NCBI GenBank assembly: GCA_944548615.1
Contig: OX155961.1
Span: forward strand, 28,616,414-28,680,413
Reading direction: 5' to 3'
Source of the DNA: Micropterix aruncella
Lineage: Eukaryota > Arthropoda > Insecta > Lepidoptera > Micropterigidae
DNA: 64,000 nucleotides
The notes under the pieces were generated by a model. That model was not told the DNA's origin. It did not search any database and was given only the letters and a program-made list of their open reading frames with translations. Positions within the stretch are counted from its first letter, which is position 1, and each line of letters opens with the position of its first letter. A program made the position numbers and the translations under genes. Shown here one piece after another: positions 48,158 to 58,980 of this stretch.

Positions 48158-48315
48158 AGAGCTGGCACGTTCACAGTACTCACACTAATGCAATGTCACT
48201 ATACTTGACCGCGAGCGAGAGAGACGGAAAGACTTTTTATGATGCGCATCAAGTGAAAGTCACGTCGCGCGTCACGACATTGCATTAGTGTGAGTACTGT
48301 GAACGTGCCAGCTCT
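48158..48315. repeat. Perfect 40-bp inverted repeat
   Basis: 48158-48197 (AGAGCTGGCACGTTCACAGT onward) and 48276-48315 are exact reverse complements separated by 78 bp. The complete identity implies a young or selected structure. Most likely it is a small MITE or foldback; no target duplication was identified. Confidence 0.8.
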
Positions 48316-49341
48316 CGCCGCGGCACCTCGAGCATGACGTAGCAAATGAGTCAATGCGTCTATGTTTATAGGACGATGCACACCACAAAGGCTGGAAGCA
48401 AAGTTTTATTTAAAATGCAATAAATCGCAATTAATATTTCAGTAATCAAGGCGGGGTGCCACAGTTAAGCTTTTAGTTAATTAAAATTGTACGCGTCTGG
48501 CTGGTTGCAAGGGTAGGCTCAGAGGAAACCTGAATGAATTTGCTTTTCCTGGCATATTAATTAGCAGTCATTTTCGCCGCCTCAGAGCAAGCCTTTTCGT
48601 AATAACATTTGCCGGAGCGTGAGAGTTAGTGCAATCCCGTCTGTATGTGCTTAAGTAAATTTTGGACGGCACGCCTTGTATTTCTTTGAAATAAAATTTT
48701 AATGACGTGTAACGACACTGTCCCCTGGGCTGCCAAGGGAGGAACACTCGCGAGGTGTGTTTAATATGTGCCGAGCAAGTGCTTTATCATTTCTGTTTTT
48801 TGGCTTTCCAGTACTCTCGTACTCCTTTTCAGTACTACATAAATTATGTTTATGACCTTTTATGTATCTGTTTTGGTGTACCTACTCATCCAATTTAACA
48901 AAATAAAAATAAACATGGAAAAAAAATGTTATATTGTATACGAAACGGAACAGGAAATTGCGACTGAATTGAAAGGAAAAGATGTAGATGATCCATTGTA
49001 GGAAAATATATTATCTGAAGGAAATTCTTAAGTAAATATGTACCAAAATGTTTCGAAAAGGAGCAATGTGCAAAGAAAGGCTGGTTAAATATTATGAATA
49101 CTGAAGTTAAATATAAGAGCTGGAAGAATTTCGGGGGGGGGGGGGGGTAGAAGGGGAAGTGGGAAAGGACGGAGTACCAAACGTCTTGTCTTAAACATAT
49201 TAGGTGAAGTTATTCTGAATGTTGATTCCATTGTGTAAAAAAGAGCATTGTTTAATATAATTTATATTTTCAAGCTATTAATAGAAAGGAAATATGATTA
49301 AAAGAATTTATAGGGTAAGAGGGTATGGAATTTATAAGACA
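48316..49341. other. No gene recognised; poly-G tract
   Basis: Intronic sequence with a poly-G run at about 49133-49147. No coding region recognised. Confidence 0.4.
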
Positions 49342-49798
49342 CTAGCTGACCCGTGCCCACTTCGTTGGGCGGTAAAACTTTTTACTTGTGATGAAATTAT
49401 GAGTGTGGTTTGGTTACTACTGAGTGCTTTGATTTATTTCCCGACTGCCAAAGAAAGAGTTATATTTTTACTGCATATGTATGTATGTATTTGCATGCCA
49501 ATTTGAATATATTACCGTTATTTGTGAGTATCTTCTTGTGAGTGACATATTTGTGAGTGTCTTATCTCTTTAACCATTTATGCAGTAAAAAGGAAAAGTC
49601 TTTTGTTTTAAACACTTAAGACGATAAATTTGCTTATTTTGATAATAATTCATAATTGTTATTAATATGAAAAATAAAAATGACCTAACGATTTGAATTA
49701 TTTTTTTAATTTGAAATACTACTTTTTGTTACTTAAATATAAAAGTTAGACATATGCTGTCGCTGACTTTTTTGTAGGCATTATCACGCTCTATAACT

Positions 49799-49821
49799 CT
49801 GTGCCTCCTGTGAAAGGTGAT
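49799..49821 (+). repeat. Left terminal inverted repeat
   Basis: CTGTGCCTCCTGTGA, then AAGGTGAT. The GGTGAT end runs into TTAACTCGAGTTGTA, which matches the subterminal motif. Confidence 0.9.
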
Positions 49822-50576
49822 TTAACTCGAGTTGTACCCTTTTTGTGATTTTTACATAGAAATTGTCAGAAAAAAATTACGATTTTTTTGGTACAACTCA
49901 AGTCCTTCTATCTGCTATAGTTTCGGAGATAATTTGGTGCCAAGTGATATAACTGACAGAATTTCGGAAAAAATATCGTGAATTTAGATATAAGTCAAGT
50001 CGTAACCCCTTTAGGTCATTGCTTCACACATTTTTTTTTGTGCCTCGTGGTATAAGAGAGATTATATTAATTTACACACTTTATTTTTCAGTATATTTAT
50101 CGTGAATATTGATATATTTAGAGTTATATCACTTTGCACCAATTTTTCTCCATACTGATTAGGGTATAACTCAACATGTACCTACTAATCCGAATCTAAA
50201 GTTGTGCCTGATTTGTGATAAGTGATGCATCTCGACTTACATCATTCGACACAAAGAATTTTTTATGTGTAAACGAATATAAATTGAGTTGTATCTAAAA
50301 CTCAAACCAGATTTGTTTTTTTTTATTAATTACTAGATGTGCTATGTGATACAAGTACGAACATGACGAGAGTGGCGGGGGTGCGCGAGGCGAAGTGAGG
50401 GCGTGACGCGGGGTAGGAGATGCGCGGGCGTTAGTGTCGCTGCGGCCTTTATGAAGCTTGGTCACGTCCGAAGTCGCCATGGATCGACGCGTAAGTTGTT
50501 AGATGTATCATTTTACACGAAATTGCATAGTTTTGGATTTTTGTTTCATTATTGAATTAAATCACTTGACACAAAA
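49815..50576 (+). repeat. Left subterminal repeat array
   Basis: Degenerate copies of GTATCA(C/T)TTxxCACA in both orientations, for example 49935-49953 (GGTGCCAAGTGATATAACT), 50124-50141 (TTATATCACTTTGCACCA), 50341-50356, 50505-50519 (GTATCATTTTACACG) and 50560-50576 (AATCACTTGACACAAAA). Such arrays are typical transposase-binding regions in transposons such as CACTA or hAT; the binding role here is inferred. Confidence 0.6.
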
Positions 50577-53228
50577 TAGATAGGTAGGTACCTATTGTAA
50601 TGTAAACATAGTCAAGGTACTAATCTTTACTTTTGCTATTTTGTTCCTATTAATTTGATTCACGATTGACTACCTACTCAAAGTGATTTTCCGCTTTTTT
50701 GGTTAACCTACTTTTGATGTTTTTTTACTATCTATCAGTACTAACTATCAGTAGTTTAGAGATACATAATTATTTTTTCCGTACTCTGATTCTAAAGAGT
50801 TTTCTTACAATTATTGCTCAATTAAAACCGGTAAGTACGTACCTTCTTACAGTACAGACGTTTATTTTTGTTTCAGTTGACGTTTCCGAAATCCCGAATA
50901 GCTAAAATAATGGATTTAGCCACTAATGACGCAGCAAACATGAGTTCTCAATACCCCATCGAAGCTGAAATTAAACGAACAGAACAAAATAATAATACCA
51001 ATGAATGCGGCTACGGATACGAAGTAAGAGAACCAATTGAAGGATCACTGCCAGAAAAGTCTATTGAAAGTCCAGTCCCTACTATCAACGAACACCAGAA
51101 TCCAATATCTTCAGATAATTCAACAGAAATGGTTATTGACAACGATAAGACGAACAAAACAAATGTAAATGCTTCCGAAAACCTGTTAGATGATTTGACA
51201 GATGCAGGTTCATCAACCGATGGTGATTTTGGATCATCTAGCAGTGATGATTACATTTGCGGTACTGATGAATCTTCCTCATCCACTAATGACGAAAGAA
51301 CTCCGGTTAAAAAGAGAAGAAAGAAAACGGCTACATCAGAAAATAATATTACGGTTCCTGAAACACCATCTCCAAATAATGCGAGCATATCAGAGAATGC
51401 TCCCGCTGATTCCTTCTGGAAAAATAGCGGTATGAATAGTGGCGGAAAAAAGAAAAAAACAAGAAAAAGTGAGAAAGAAAGAAGACATGATAGAGTAAAG
51501 AGAAAACTTTTTCGTAACACTGGCTTGGAATACACAACAAAGTCAGGAAAAACTAAGAAAAGTCGTGAATTACGTGATCTAGACAACTGTCGTAAGAAGT
51601 GCAAAGATAGGCTACCATTGCATGTAAGGAAAAATCTTTTCGATACATATTGGAGTCTGGGAAGTTATGAAAGTAGGATCGATTATATGGCGAAATGCAT
51701 TGAAGTTTGCGGAAAAAAAACGTCAAGGTCTTCTCCAAAGAAAAAACGCAACGTCAGCTTTAGATACTTCGTTCAAAGTTCTGATCTAACAAAACATCAA
51801 ATTTGTAAAGGATGTCTTTTGAAGACTTTCGACGAAAGTCATAAATTTCTACAAACGATTTGCGAAAAACTACGGGACAATGGCGGTCACCTTCCACCAC
51901 GTAAACGTCGAGTCGGTAAGTCGATTCCTGATTTCAAACTAAAGGAAATAAAAGCTCATATTGCCTGTTTCCCTTGCACAGAAAGCCACTACGGCCGTAA
52001 CAAAACGACTAAGAAATTCTTGAATTCTGAACTCAACTTACAAGTTCTTTATAATTCGTACAAATTGAAGACAGAAACTCCAGTCAGCAAAACCATTTTC
52101 AAAAAGGTATTTGATACCATGAATTTGTCTTTCAAAAAACCATCAGTAGATACTTGTTCTAAATGTGACTCCATAAATATGAAACTTAAGTACGCAACCG
52201 AGGCACAGGCTGCAGATTTGACGAAGGCACTCGAAGAGCACCAAGAAGCATTTAAGGCTGCTTACGAAGAAAAGAAAAAAGATAAACACCTGGCTCAGAC
52301 ATGCGATGATGTAATGGTAATAACATTTGATTTGCAACAATGTTTGCCCACCCCACACTTGCAAACGAATGTAGCATTTTACAAGAGACAGCTATGGACG
52401 TACAATCTAACCATACATGATCTAAAAACAAACAAAGCGTTTTGCTACATGTGGCCGGAGTGTGAAGGGAATAGAGGAGCGAACGACATAGCTTCATGTC
52501 TATACGATTTTATCATAAATCAACTGCCGCATTTAAACCCAAACGCCAAGAAGCTGATCATGTACTCAGATAGTTGCCCGGGTCAAAACAAGAATTCGAT
52601 TGTTACAACAATGTTGATGCTAGTGGCTAAACTATCCCCTCAATTACAATCTATTGAACATAAATTTCTCGTACCCGGTCATACTCACATGGAGGCTGAC
52701 ACCGACCATGCGTTGATTGAGCGTAAGAAGAAGCACACGAGTATGGATATTCACTTGCCAAGAGATTGGTACCAGCTAGTGCGTACAGCTTCAAACAAAA
52801 CAGCGAAGTTCACTGTTATCGAGATGACTCGTGATATGTTCTACGATTTCAACATTTTTTCAAAACAATGTTATACTCTCAGGAAAACCAATACAGACAA
52901 TGAAAAATTTCTGTGGTGCGACGTTCGTTCTGTTTTGTATACCAAAGAAAACATGTCCCGTTTTTCTTACAAAAAAGAATTCAAGAATGTTGAGTACATG
53001 AACATGGATTGTTCTAAGCGGGGTAAAGCTTACGATATGATTACAATAAATACAGTACCGAAAGCCTACCATTCCAAGATTACTATTTCAACCGAAAAGA
53101 AGAAGGATCTATTGGATTTGCTGTGCTTTATTCATGAGAGCTCTCATGAGTTTTACAGAAGTCTGAGCTGCAAGAATGATGTCAAAGACACTGCTCCGGA
53201 TAATGATGATGATTCTGATGATGAGTAA
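50479..53228 (+). CDS. Transposase-like protein of the unclassified transposon
   Basis: Two exons predicted. Exon 1 (50479-50490) has ATG in a strong context (GTCGCCATGG) and encodes MDRR before a GTAAGT donor. Exon 2 starts at 50877 after TTTTTGTTTCAG and continues in frame as LTFPKSRIAK to a stop at 53228. If exon 1 is not used, the first ATG is 50910, giving 772 residues. From the N-terminus there is an acidic, serine-rich region, a basic segment PVKKRRKKT (nuclear-localisation-like), a lysine-rich stretch, then cysteine pairs (DNCRKKC; ICKGC; DTCSKCD). An RNase-H-like region has three spaced acidic motifs: VITFDLQQC, LIMYSDSCPGQNKN, and GHTHMEADTDHALIE. The C-terminus is acidic. The DDE/D reading is inference. 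The protein resembles a large group of uncharacterised insect proteins (from memory, possibly those labelled DUF7869). No stop or frameshift interrupts it. Confidence 0.8.
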
Positions 53229-53655
53229 TTTTATGATATGATAGTTATGTTCATCTAACTCCCAAGACCTATTAAAGGTTTTATTTTGATTTAAGTAGGT
53301 ACCTACGTACTTCTTTGTTCTCTTCATTCTTTTACCTCACTCATAGAGTCGAATTACTGCCTATAGGATAGGTTAACAGCTGTTAACTGTACTGTGTAAG
53401 TTTTAAAGTGTTAGCAATTTTGATGTTTATTATTTTTCTAGATTTTTTTAAGGATTCACACAATGGCTGTGCTGTTATGTTTTGTACTGAGTAGGTTCAC
53501 TTTGATTATTGTGATAGCTGCGTAAGATTGATCTGTGTCATTTCTAAGTATTTAAGTTTAAGACTAATTGCATTTAAAAAGATCTCTATTTACTTCTTAT
53601 AATTTTGATAAAACTGTGCCTTATTTGTAAGTAATTTCATAATTTTGAAGACTTT

Positions 53656-53661
53656 AATAAA
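53656..53661 (+). promoter_or_regulatory. Polyadenylation signal of the transposase gene
   Basis: AATAAA about 430 bp after the stop, in TTTAATAAACG, still before the right subterminal array. A second candidate, ATTAAA, lies at 53271. Confidence 0.4.
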
Positions 53662-53733
53662 CGTTAAGTATTTTTCTAAAACTTGTATTCATTTCCACCA
53701 TACATAGGTATTTTAATGCAGGATATAACTGGA

Positions 53734-54236
53734 CTTGTATCATTTAACACATTTTTATAAAGACTAGAATTTTAGCAAACTGATACAATTCAGGTAAAAT
53801 ATGAAAATAGAAGACTGAAGTAAAAAATTCGAATCTTTGGAGTATTATTTTTATCATTTGTTTGAGCTACATTGTGTTTTGAACATATTCTTATTAGTTA
53901 TTGGATTTTTTCACTTCTTGTATATCACTTTACACAAAGACAACATAAATGTGCAACATGATTTAACTGTACTTGTATCATTTATCACGTAATTTTATCA
54001 CATATTAGAAATTAAAAAGGGTACAACTGCGAGTTTTTCATGAATTACTTCAAAAGTATAATATTTACCACAAAAATATAAAAACAGAATGAAAGTGGAT
54101 GTTTCGATCTACAAAAGAAGGTACTTAAATGTAACCTAACCCACTTCGTTCATGAACTAGAATTTTTTAAATATTGTTTGGGCTGTCCTGTAAAGTAGTG
54201 ATTTTTCAATTGTATCACCGGTCACAGGAGGCACAG
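53734..54236 (+). repeat. Right subterminal repeat array and inverted repeat
   Basis: CTTGTATCATTTAACAC at 53734-53750, CTTGTATATCACTTTACACA at 53917-53936 and CTTGTATCATTTATCAC at 53972-53988 repeat the motif seen at the left end. It ends with TTGTATCACCGGTCACAGG leading into the terminal repeat (54214-54236). Confidence 0.6.
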
Positions 54237-54505
54237 AACTTTTCCCTAGAACTTAATCATATATCTCTCATCGTTAAGGCAGCGTTCGTTAGAAACGTTT
54301 TCGTTCGACCGTTTTTTCCGATTTACTTTGGAAATCCGACTACCACGAAAAAGTCTTTTCATTTCTCGGATTAATATATAATCTATGACACTCACAAATA
54401 ACGTGGCTTTCTATTAGTAAAGGAATTTTCAAAATCGGTTAAGTAAAACCAGAGATTACTTTCTACAACATCACAAACTTTACCTCTTTATAATATTAGT
54501 ATAGA

Positions 54506-55456
54506 TTAATGGCACTTGTAACATAAATGACAACGAAAAGTACGCAACTTCATGAACTGAAACCAGAGGAAATAAATCAGCGGTCATAAGGGTCAGTCTT
54601 GTTACATCAAAATATTTTCTCGCCACGTCGAATTGATTTCTACTCTTAATGGCCAGAGTGTAATAATATTAATAATGAATTCATACAAATTACAACGACA
54701 ACGTCATAAGTGTGCTAACAGTACTTTCAACTATTTTCAGTCTTAAAAATGACTACCAACTACTCTGAAATATACAGAATAACATTCCTTAATAAAATTT
54801 ATTCTATAGAAGTTTTAGAAATGGCAGCGTTGACGTCGCTTGAAACAAACTCTAAACACGTCAGCGATATTCTATCCGTATTTTCTCGTCATCTCTTTAT
54901 ACGCTTTCCTTTTGCAAAGAAAGAAAGAGAGCGGGATTCGACTTTCGCGTACGAAGTAAAGGAGGAATGCTCGGCCCGAACAAATGTGTTTCCATTCGAG
55001 ACGACAGGTGCAGACGGAAGCAATATGTAAAGTCCAGCTGAGCATTGTGTTAGGGAGGAGCCTTTATTTGCTGGTAGGTAACATCGGCGCGGGCGGCGGG
55101 TTTCATGTTTGCTCAAGTAGTCGTGTAAACTTTGTCGCCGAGAGGGGAGAAGGGGAAAGACCGGCGGGAGCGCGATGGGAAAAGGGGAGGGGGGGGGGGG
55201 GGTATGACCCACACATCACCTAAGTCCCTGAAGAGATTTAACTTAGACTGTGGGATAACCTGATTTTCTTGAGCTTTATGCATTTTGTTGAGCGCTTGGT
55301 GCACGTTTTATGACGTATATGGGTTTGTTTGAGTTTCATATATTCTTAGTATATTCGATACATACTTTAATTTTATTACCTATGGAGATTTTGGCATACA
55401 TTACTGTACTTTTTTATTATGGATCCTTTATCATACACGTTTCAACTACATATTGG
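54506..55456. other. No gene recognised; GC-rich patch and poly-G tract
   Basis: A GC-rich patch with CpGs lies at about 55080-55200 and ends in a run of about 16 G near 55185-55201. A 93-codon frame at 54749-55030 has no recognisable domain. The patch could be an alternative promoter of the Dpr gene, but nothing proves it. Confidence 0.35.
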
Positions 55457-55740
55457 GCCCGATTGCGTTTCTTTGTGAACTAAAACTAAAATTAGTCCAA
55501 GCGAACGAGACAGAGCAATACGTTAGAGCGGAATATGAAACGAACGATCGTCGATAAATACTACCTGCCGAACTTATACTCGTCCGAATAAATTCGAGCA
55601 TATTTCGTGCGGTGTAAGATTTGAGCTTGGCCGGCAGTTTTAATGCGAAAAAGTGACAACCGGTCATCTTACACTCTGCTCTAGCGTACTGCCCTGTCCC
55701 GTTCACATGGACTAATTTCCGAGCTTTGTTCACGAAGAAC
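55457..55740 (+). repeat. TIR element (GGGCCCGATTGCG family)
   Basis: It starts GGGCCCGATTGCGTTTCTTT, GTGAACTAA, shares the core ACGATCGTCGATAAATACTA and AATGCGAAAAAGTGACAACC with 18655-18895, and ends at TTGTTCACGAAGAACT without the last dozen bases of the right repeat. No coding content. Confidence 0.6.
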
Positions 55741-55769
55741 TGGAACAAAAATATAAACTTAAACATATA

Positions 55770-55945
55770 CAATACACATACACGTACACACACACACACA
55801 CACACACATTCATACTTACAGATACACACACTTACTTACAGATATACTTACACTCGCACACACACGCCCACACACACACGCCCGCACACACACACACACA
55901 CACACACACGCATACACATACCCTCCCAACATCACATATGCACAC
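55770..55945. repeat. (CA)n-rich microsatellite
   Basis: Interrupted ACACAC runs with TTACAGATA spacers. Confidence 0.9.
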
Positions 55946-56403
55946 AATACTCAAATATTTTTTTTTACGTTTCGTATTAGTAAATGGGCACAAACTTACT
56001 ACAATTTACTTGAATGAAAAGAAATATAAATTTATAATCCAAATTCATATCCGATTTTAAATTTTGGAATATTTACAATTTTGTAATTTTATATACTTTG
56101 TCATATTGTGTATGTTCATTATTAAATGAAAATATAAGTAAATAAGCAAAAATATCATTACCTTATTGAATGTAGGTGCGACAGTTTAGAACTGTAGATA
56201 TGAACGAGCGAGAGTAACACCGTGTAAAATTAGTGGTTAAAGTTACATATGTTCTCCCAAAATTCAAGGAAGGGTTGATTCTCTATGAAATATGGTTTTT
56301 CCACATCACGGTGGAAAGTTTATGTAAAAGTACCATAATTTCAATTAATAGATATCCGATTTCTATTTATATAGAGAGTTAATGTTTATTTTCATTGTTG
56401 CAG

Positions 56404-56858
56404 ATACCACAGTCAACAAAAACAAACAGGACGGCCTCAATGCGACCGACAATGAAATCCAAACAATGATCCCGCCAGATATAAACAACGATCTAACCGG
56501 CCTAGAGAAACCGCCAGTGGGAATCCTCCTAAGACTAGGAAACAGCACTATAGATAGTAGCAAAACTTTTAGAGTACCTTCGTACTTAGGTATAACTCAA
56601 CATCCCGTATCTTACGAAGCGGTACTAATAAGTGAAGCTACAATAGAAGAGAGGCATACCGAGGTGCATAACCAAATTACCACACCCGACAGCAGGCGAA
56701 ATCATTTGAAGTCTGGGAGATTTCACCATCATCATGACAGACGGTACGGACCCAATTTTGAAGACGTGCCTGATGGGTCGAATGCAACTGATGTCACTGT
56801 ACAAGTAGGAGATACAGCCTACTTGAACTGTAAAGTCAGCTTACTACAAGATAAAACG
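56404..56858 (+). CDS. Dpr-family gene, exon with linker and first half of Ig domain 1
   Basis: Acceptor TTTATTTTCATTGTTGCAG precedes 56404 and donor GTATGA follows 56858. The reading (phase 2 bases, then codons) starts TTVNKNKQDGLNAT and has a long polar linker with N-glycosylation sites (NAT, NST) and a histidine run (FHHHH). It then reads RYGPNFEDVPDGSNATDV, TVQVGDTAYLNCKVSLLQDK, T. The B-strand cysteine (YLNC) and the position of the splice just before VSWVRR are characteristic of the Dpr (defective proboscis extension response) family, neuronal Ig cell-surface proteins that bind DIPs. From memory it is closest to the Dpr18/Dpr20/Dpr21 type (SLLQDKTVSWVR), but I do not assign a paralogue. 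Confidence 0.85.
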
Positions 56859-57400
56859 GTATGACCTAAACCTAATGATATACAAGGTTTGTATAAAAAG
56901 TATCGAGTTTTTTTTACACGACTGTACAACAATAAAGAAGTGTAATGTATTCAGGGTTCATCTATTTATGTTTTCCATTATTGATTCCACCATAACTTCT
57001 AATCATTTGGACCGATTAAAAAGTGTGTGGTATTGCTAGAGTCGTTATGTCATTCCGAGTATCATTGGGTACCTTAACTGTCCAAATACTAAGTAAGTAG
57101 TTGTCTAAATTTCCAAATTTTATTGGATTCACATACATATGTTGTGCTTAGCGTCAAATGAAAGGTCTGATCGCATTTCGGAAAAATACATGTATTTATA
57201 TGGATAAATACATAAACCACAATATTTCATCTTGTTCCTGACTTGAATGTAATTCGGAGGTCACTCGCACAGCAAATGCTCGGTGGTGGGGGATGTGGCT
57301 TTCAAAACGCGCTAAGCGCCAGTCGCCTGCCAGCGTTCGTTCAGGTTAGATTGTGTTTTTAGTTTAGCCCTGTCGAGTGATTACTTGATGCACGCGCAAA

Positions 57401-57520
57401 ATGCAAGGAACGATTGAACAGCGGTATGCCATCAAATTTAAGTTGGTCTGGCGCAATCGGGTACGGAGACGTTCGACATAATTTGCCAAGTGTTCAAGGA
57501 TGACACATCACACACTGGTG
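57401..57520 (+). pseudogene. mariner transposase N-terminal fragment
   Basis: MQGTIEQRYAIKFKLVW is followed, after a frame slip, by a TETFDIICQVFKDD-like reading: the start of the helix-turn-helix region of mariner transposases (IEQRxAIKFxxKLGKSxxETFxxL). Broken before the MITE. Confidence 0.6.
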
Positions 57521-57525
57521 TTTTG

Positions 57526-58190
57526 ACGTGACAACGTCTTATAAATCGATGGAGCCTGCTGCACGCATGAAAAAACATGACTCATGCGGCGTTACCTCGC
57601 TCTGAGGCGTTCCATTTATTATATTTATTATTCAATATAAATGCTGCCATCTACCGGTTGCGACAAGAATTATTTACTAACCTCAGTCTAAAATATAGTA
57701 CGAATGAAAATCACTAGATTGATTTAAATTCTTGACATAATTTTCTATGTTTTCTTGATATACGGAATGTTATTACTGAACAGACAATTTTCTTGTGGGT
57801 ACAACGAAGTAAGTAACTTTTATTAAAAAAAAAAAAGTATGAAAAGCTATCATTACGATGCGCTATCTAGCTGTTGATAAAATGTCGCTGATATTGTTTA
57901 TTTACGACGTATTACCTACCGCTAGATGGCGCAGCATGCTCAAACGCTTCTCAAACCGTTATTTAACAGTTTGAGATTTCAAACTTTCAAATTAAAATAA
58001 CAATAAACTTTAAACAATAAACAATATACAATTATACTGCTATACAATAATACATTTATATGTTGTAGTCAAATCGGTGAGTATAAAAGCATATATTTTT
58101 GGGTGTTTGTAATAAACAATATCAGAATCTTAAATGAAACTGCTTCAAATGCAACCATTCCATCAGTATTTTCTTATGACGTTGTCACGT
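57526..58190. mobile_element. MITE with ACGTGACAACGTC ends, inside the mariner
   Basis: A 13-bp perfect inverted repeat, ACGTGACAACGTC, lies at 57526-57538 and, inverted, at 58178-58190. Similarity extends loosely further inward and to TTG outside. It contains no gene and separates the two mariner transposase pieces. Confidence 0.65.
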
Positions 58191-58470
58191 TCAACTATCG
58201 TCAGTAAACCGACTTTACAGACAACCGATTTTTTAAGTGGCACAAGCTCCTTCAAGATGTCGGGGAGAGTGTGAAGGACGAGCCCCGCTCTGGACGGCCG
58301 TCGACGTTGAAAACCGGCGACAACGTGCAACGTATGCGGGAAGTGCTAAATTCAAACCGTCGGTTAGGTATACGCATGGTCACAGATGAATTTGGCTTCG
58401 ATAAGATGACAGCACATAGAATTGTCACTGACAATTTGGTGATGCAAATATTTGCGTTCAACTCGTCCCG
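58190..58470 (+). pseudogene. mariner transposase fragment after the MITE
   Basis: The frame reads FFKWHKLLQDVGESVKDE, PRSGRPSTLK, then NRRLGIRMVTDEFGFDKMTA, HRIVTDNLVM. This is the second half of the DNA-binding region (DEPRSGRPS is a hallmark). It breaks off before the DD34D catalytic domain. Confidence 0.75.
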
Positions 58471-58776
58471 AAGGTCTTCACGGACGACTATCATCAGGGG
58501 CATCGCGACGATTTCTCAATCCAGAGTTGGCACTAGCAGACTACACTGAGAAAAATATTGGATTGATTCTTACATTACCATTTTGTTATTTCGGTTTTTT
58601 ACAGAATAACGATGTTTCAATCGTAATGTTGTTGAATTACAAATAATTTTGTTGAAACTTCAATACTCGATTATACATATATATCAACATTTTTCTTGCG
58701 GTTAGTACGGAAATAATAGTATACTGTTATTTCAACATGATTCATGTGTCCGACTATATCCGTACGTATCCTACTA

Positions 58777-58980
58777 CATGCTGTCATGTTAGAAGCGAGA
58801 TCCTGAGGTCGCGACGTAATGAAATAGCATTATATTTTAACATTACGGCACAGGTAACTACCGTCACGCCAATACCGTTACGAGTCGTGTAAATAATACG
58901 TATGGACCACAGTCCGAGTTATATACGTATTCCTTGTTGAAACATGCGCATTCATTGTGTTACATCGTTATATTCTACAT
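58777..58980 (+). repeat. 200-bp dispersed repeat, second copy
   Basis: Inverted relative to 16135-16335; shared landmarks are listed there. Confidence 0.5.

Larger units (their letters stand above)
49799..54236 (+). mobile_element. Unclassified DNA transposon, 4.4 kb, TIRs and 4-bp TSD
   Basis: Terminal inverted repeats of 23 bp (49799-49821 and 54214-54236) begin CTGTGCCTCCTGTGA and match at 21 of 23 positions. They are flanked by AACT on both sides (49795-49798 and 54237-54240). The related Helitron at 20345-21090 has the uninterrupted sequence with a single AACT, so the insertion point and the 4-bp duplication are seen directly. The element has one gene on the + strand (50479-53228) and end-proximal repeats of one motif. 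Known superfamilies with 4-bp duplications include Sola, Ginger, piggyBac and Kolobok. TTAA-specific families are excluded by AACT. I cannot assign it further without alignment. Confidence 0.9.
49342..54505 (-). mobile_element. Non-autonomous Helitron carrying a nested DNA transposon
   Basis: The left edge is the - strand 3' end (CTAG, hairpin GCCCACTTCGTTGGGC on the + strand). The right edge is the 5' end, TAATATTAGTATAGA on the + strand, followed by T. Removing 49799-54236 and one AACT leaves 722 bp, which aligns along its length with 20345-21090. It is the host of the transposon listed next. Confidence 0.85.

Noticed and set aside
54749..55030. 93-codon frame beginning MTTNYSEIYRI
   Set aside because: No domain recognised, lies inside the Dpr intron, and the GC-rich end overlaps low-complexity sequence.
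55446..55980. Open frames over the CA-rich tract on both strands
   Set aside because: Simple-repeat translation (CVCVCV / THTHTH) plus a TIR element; no protein-like content.
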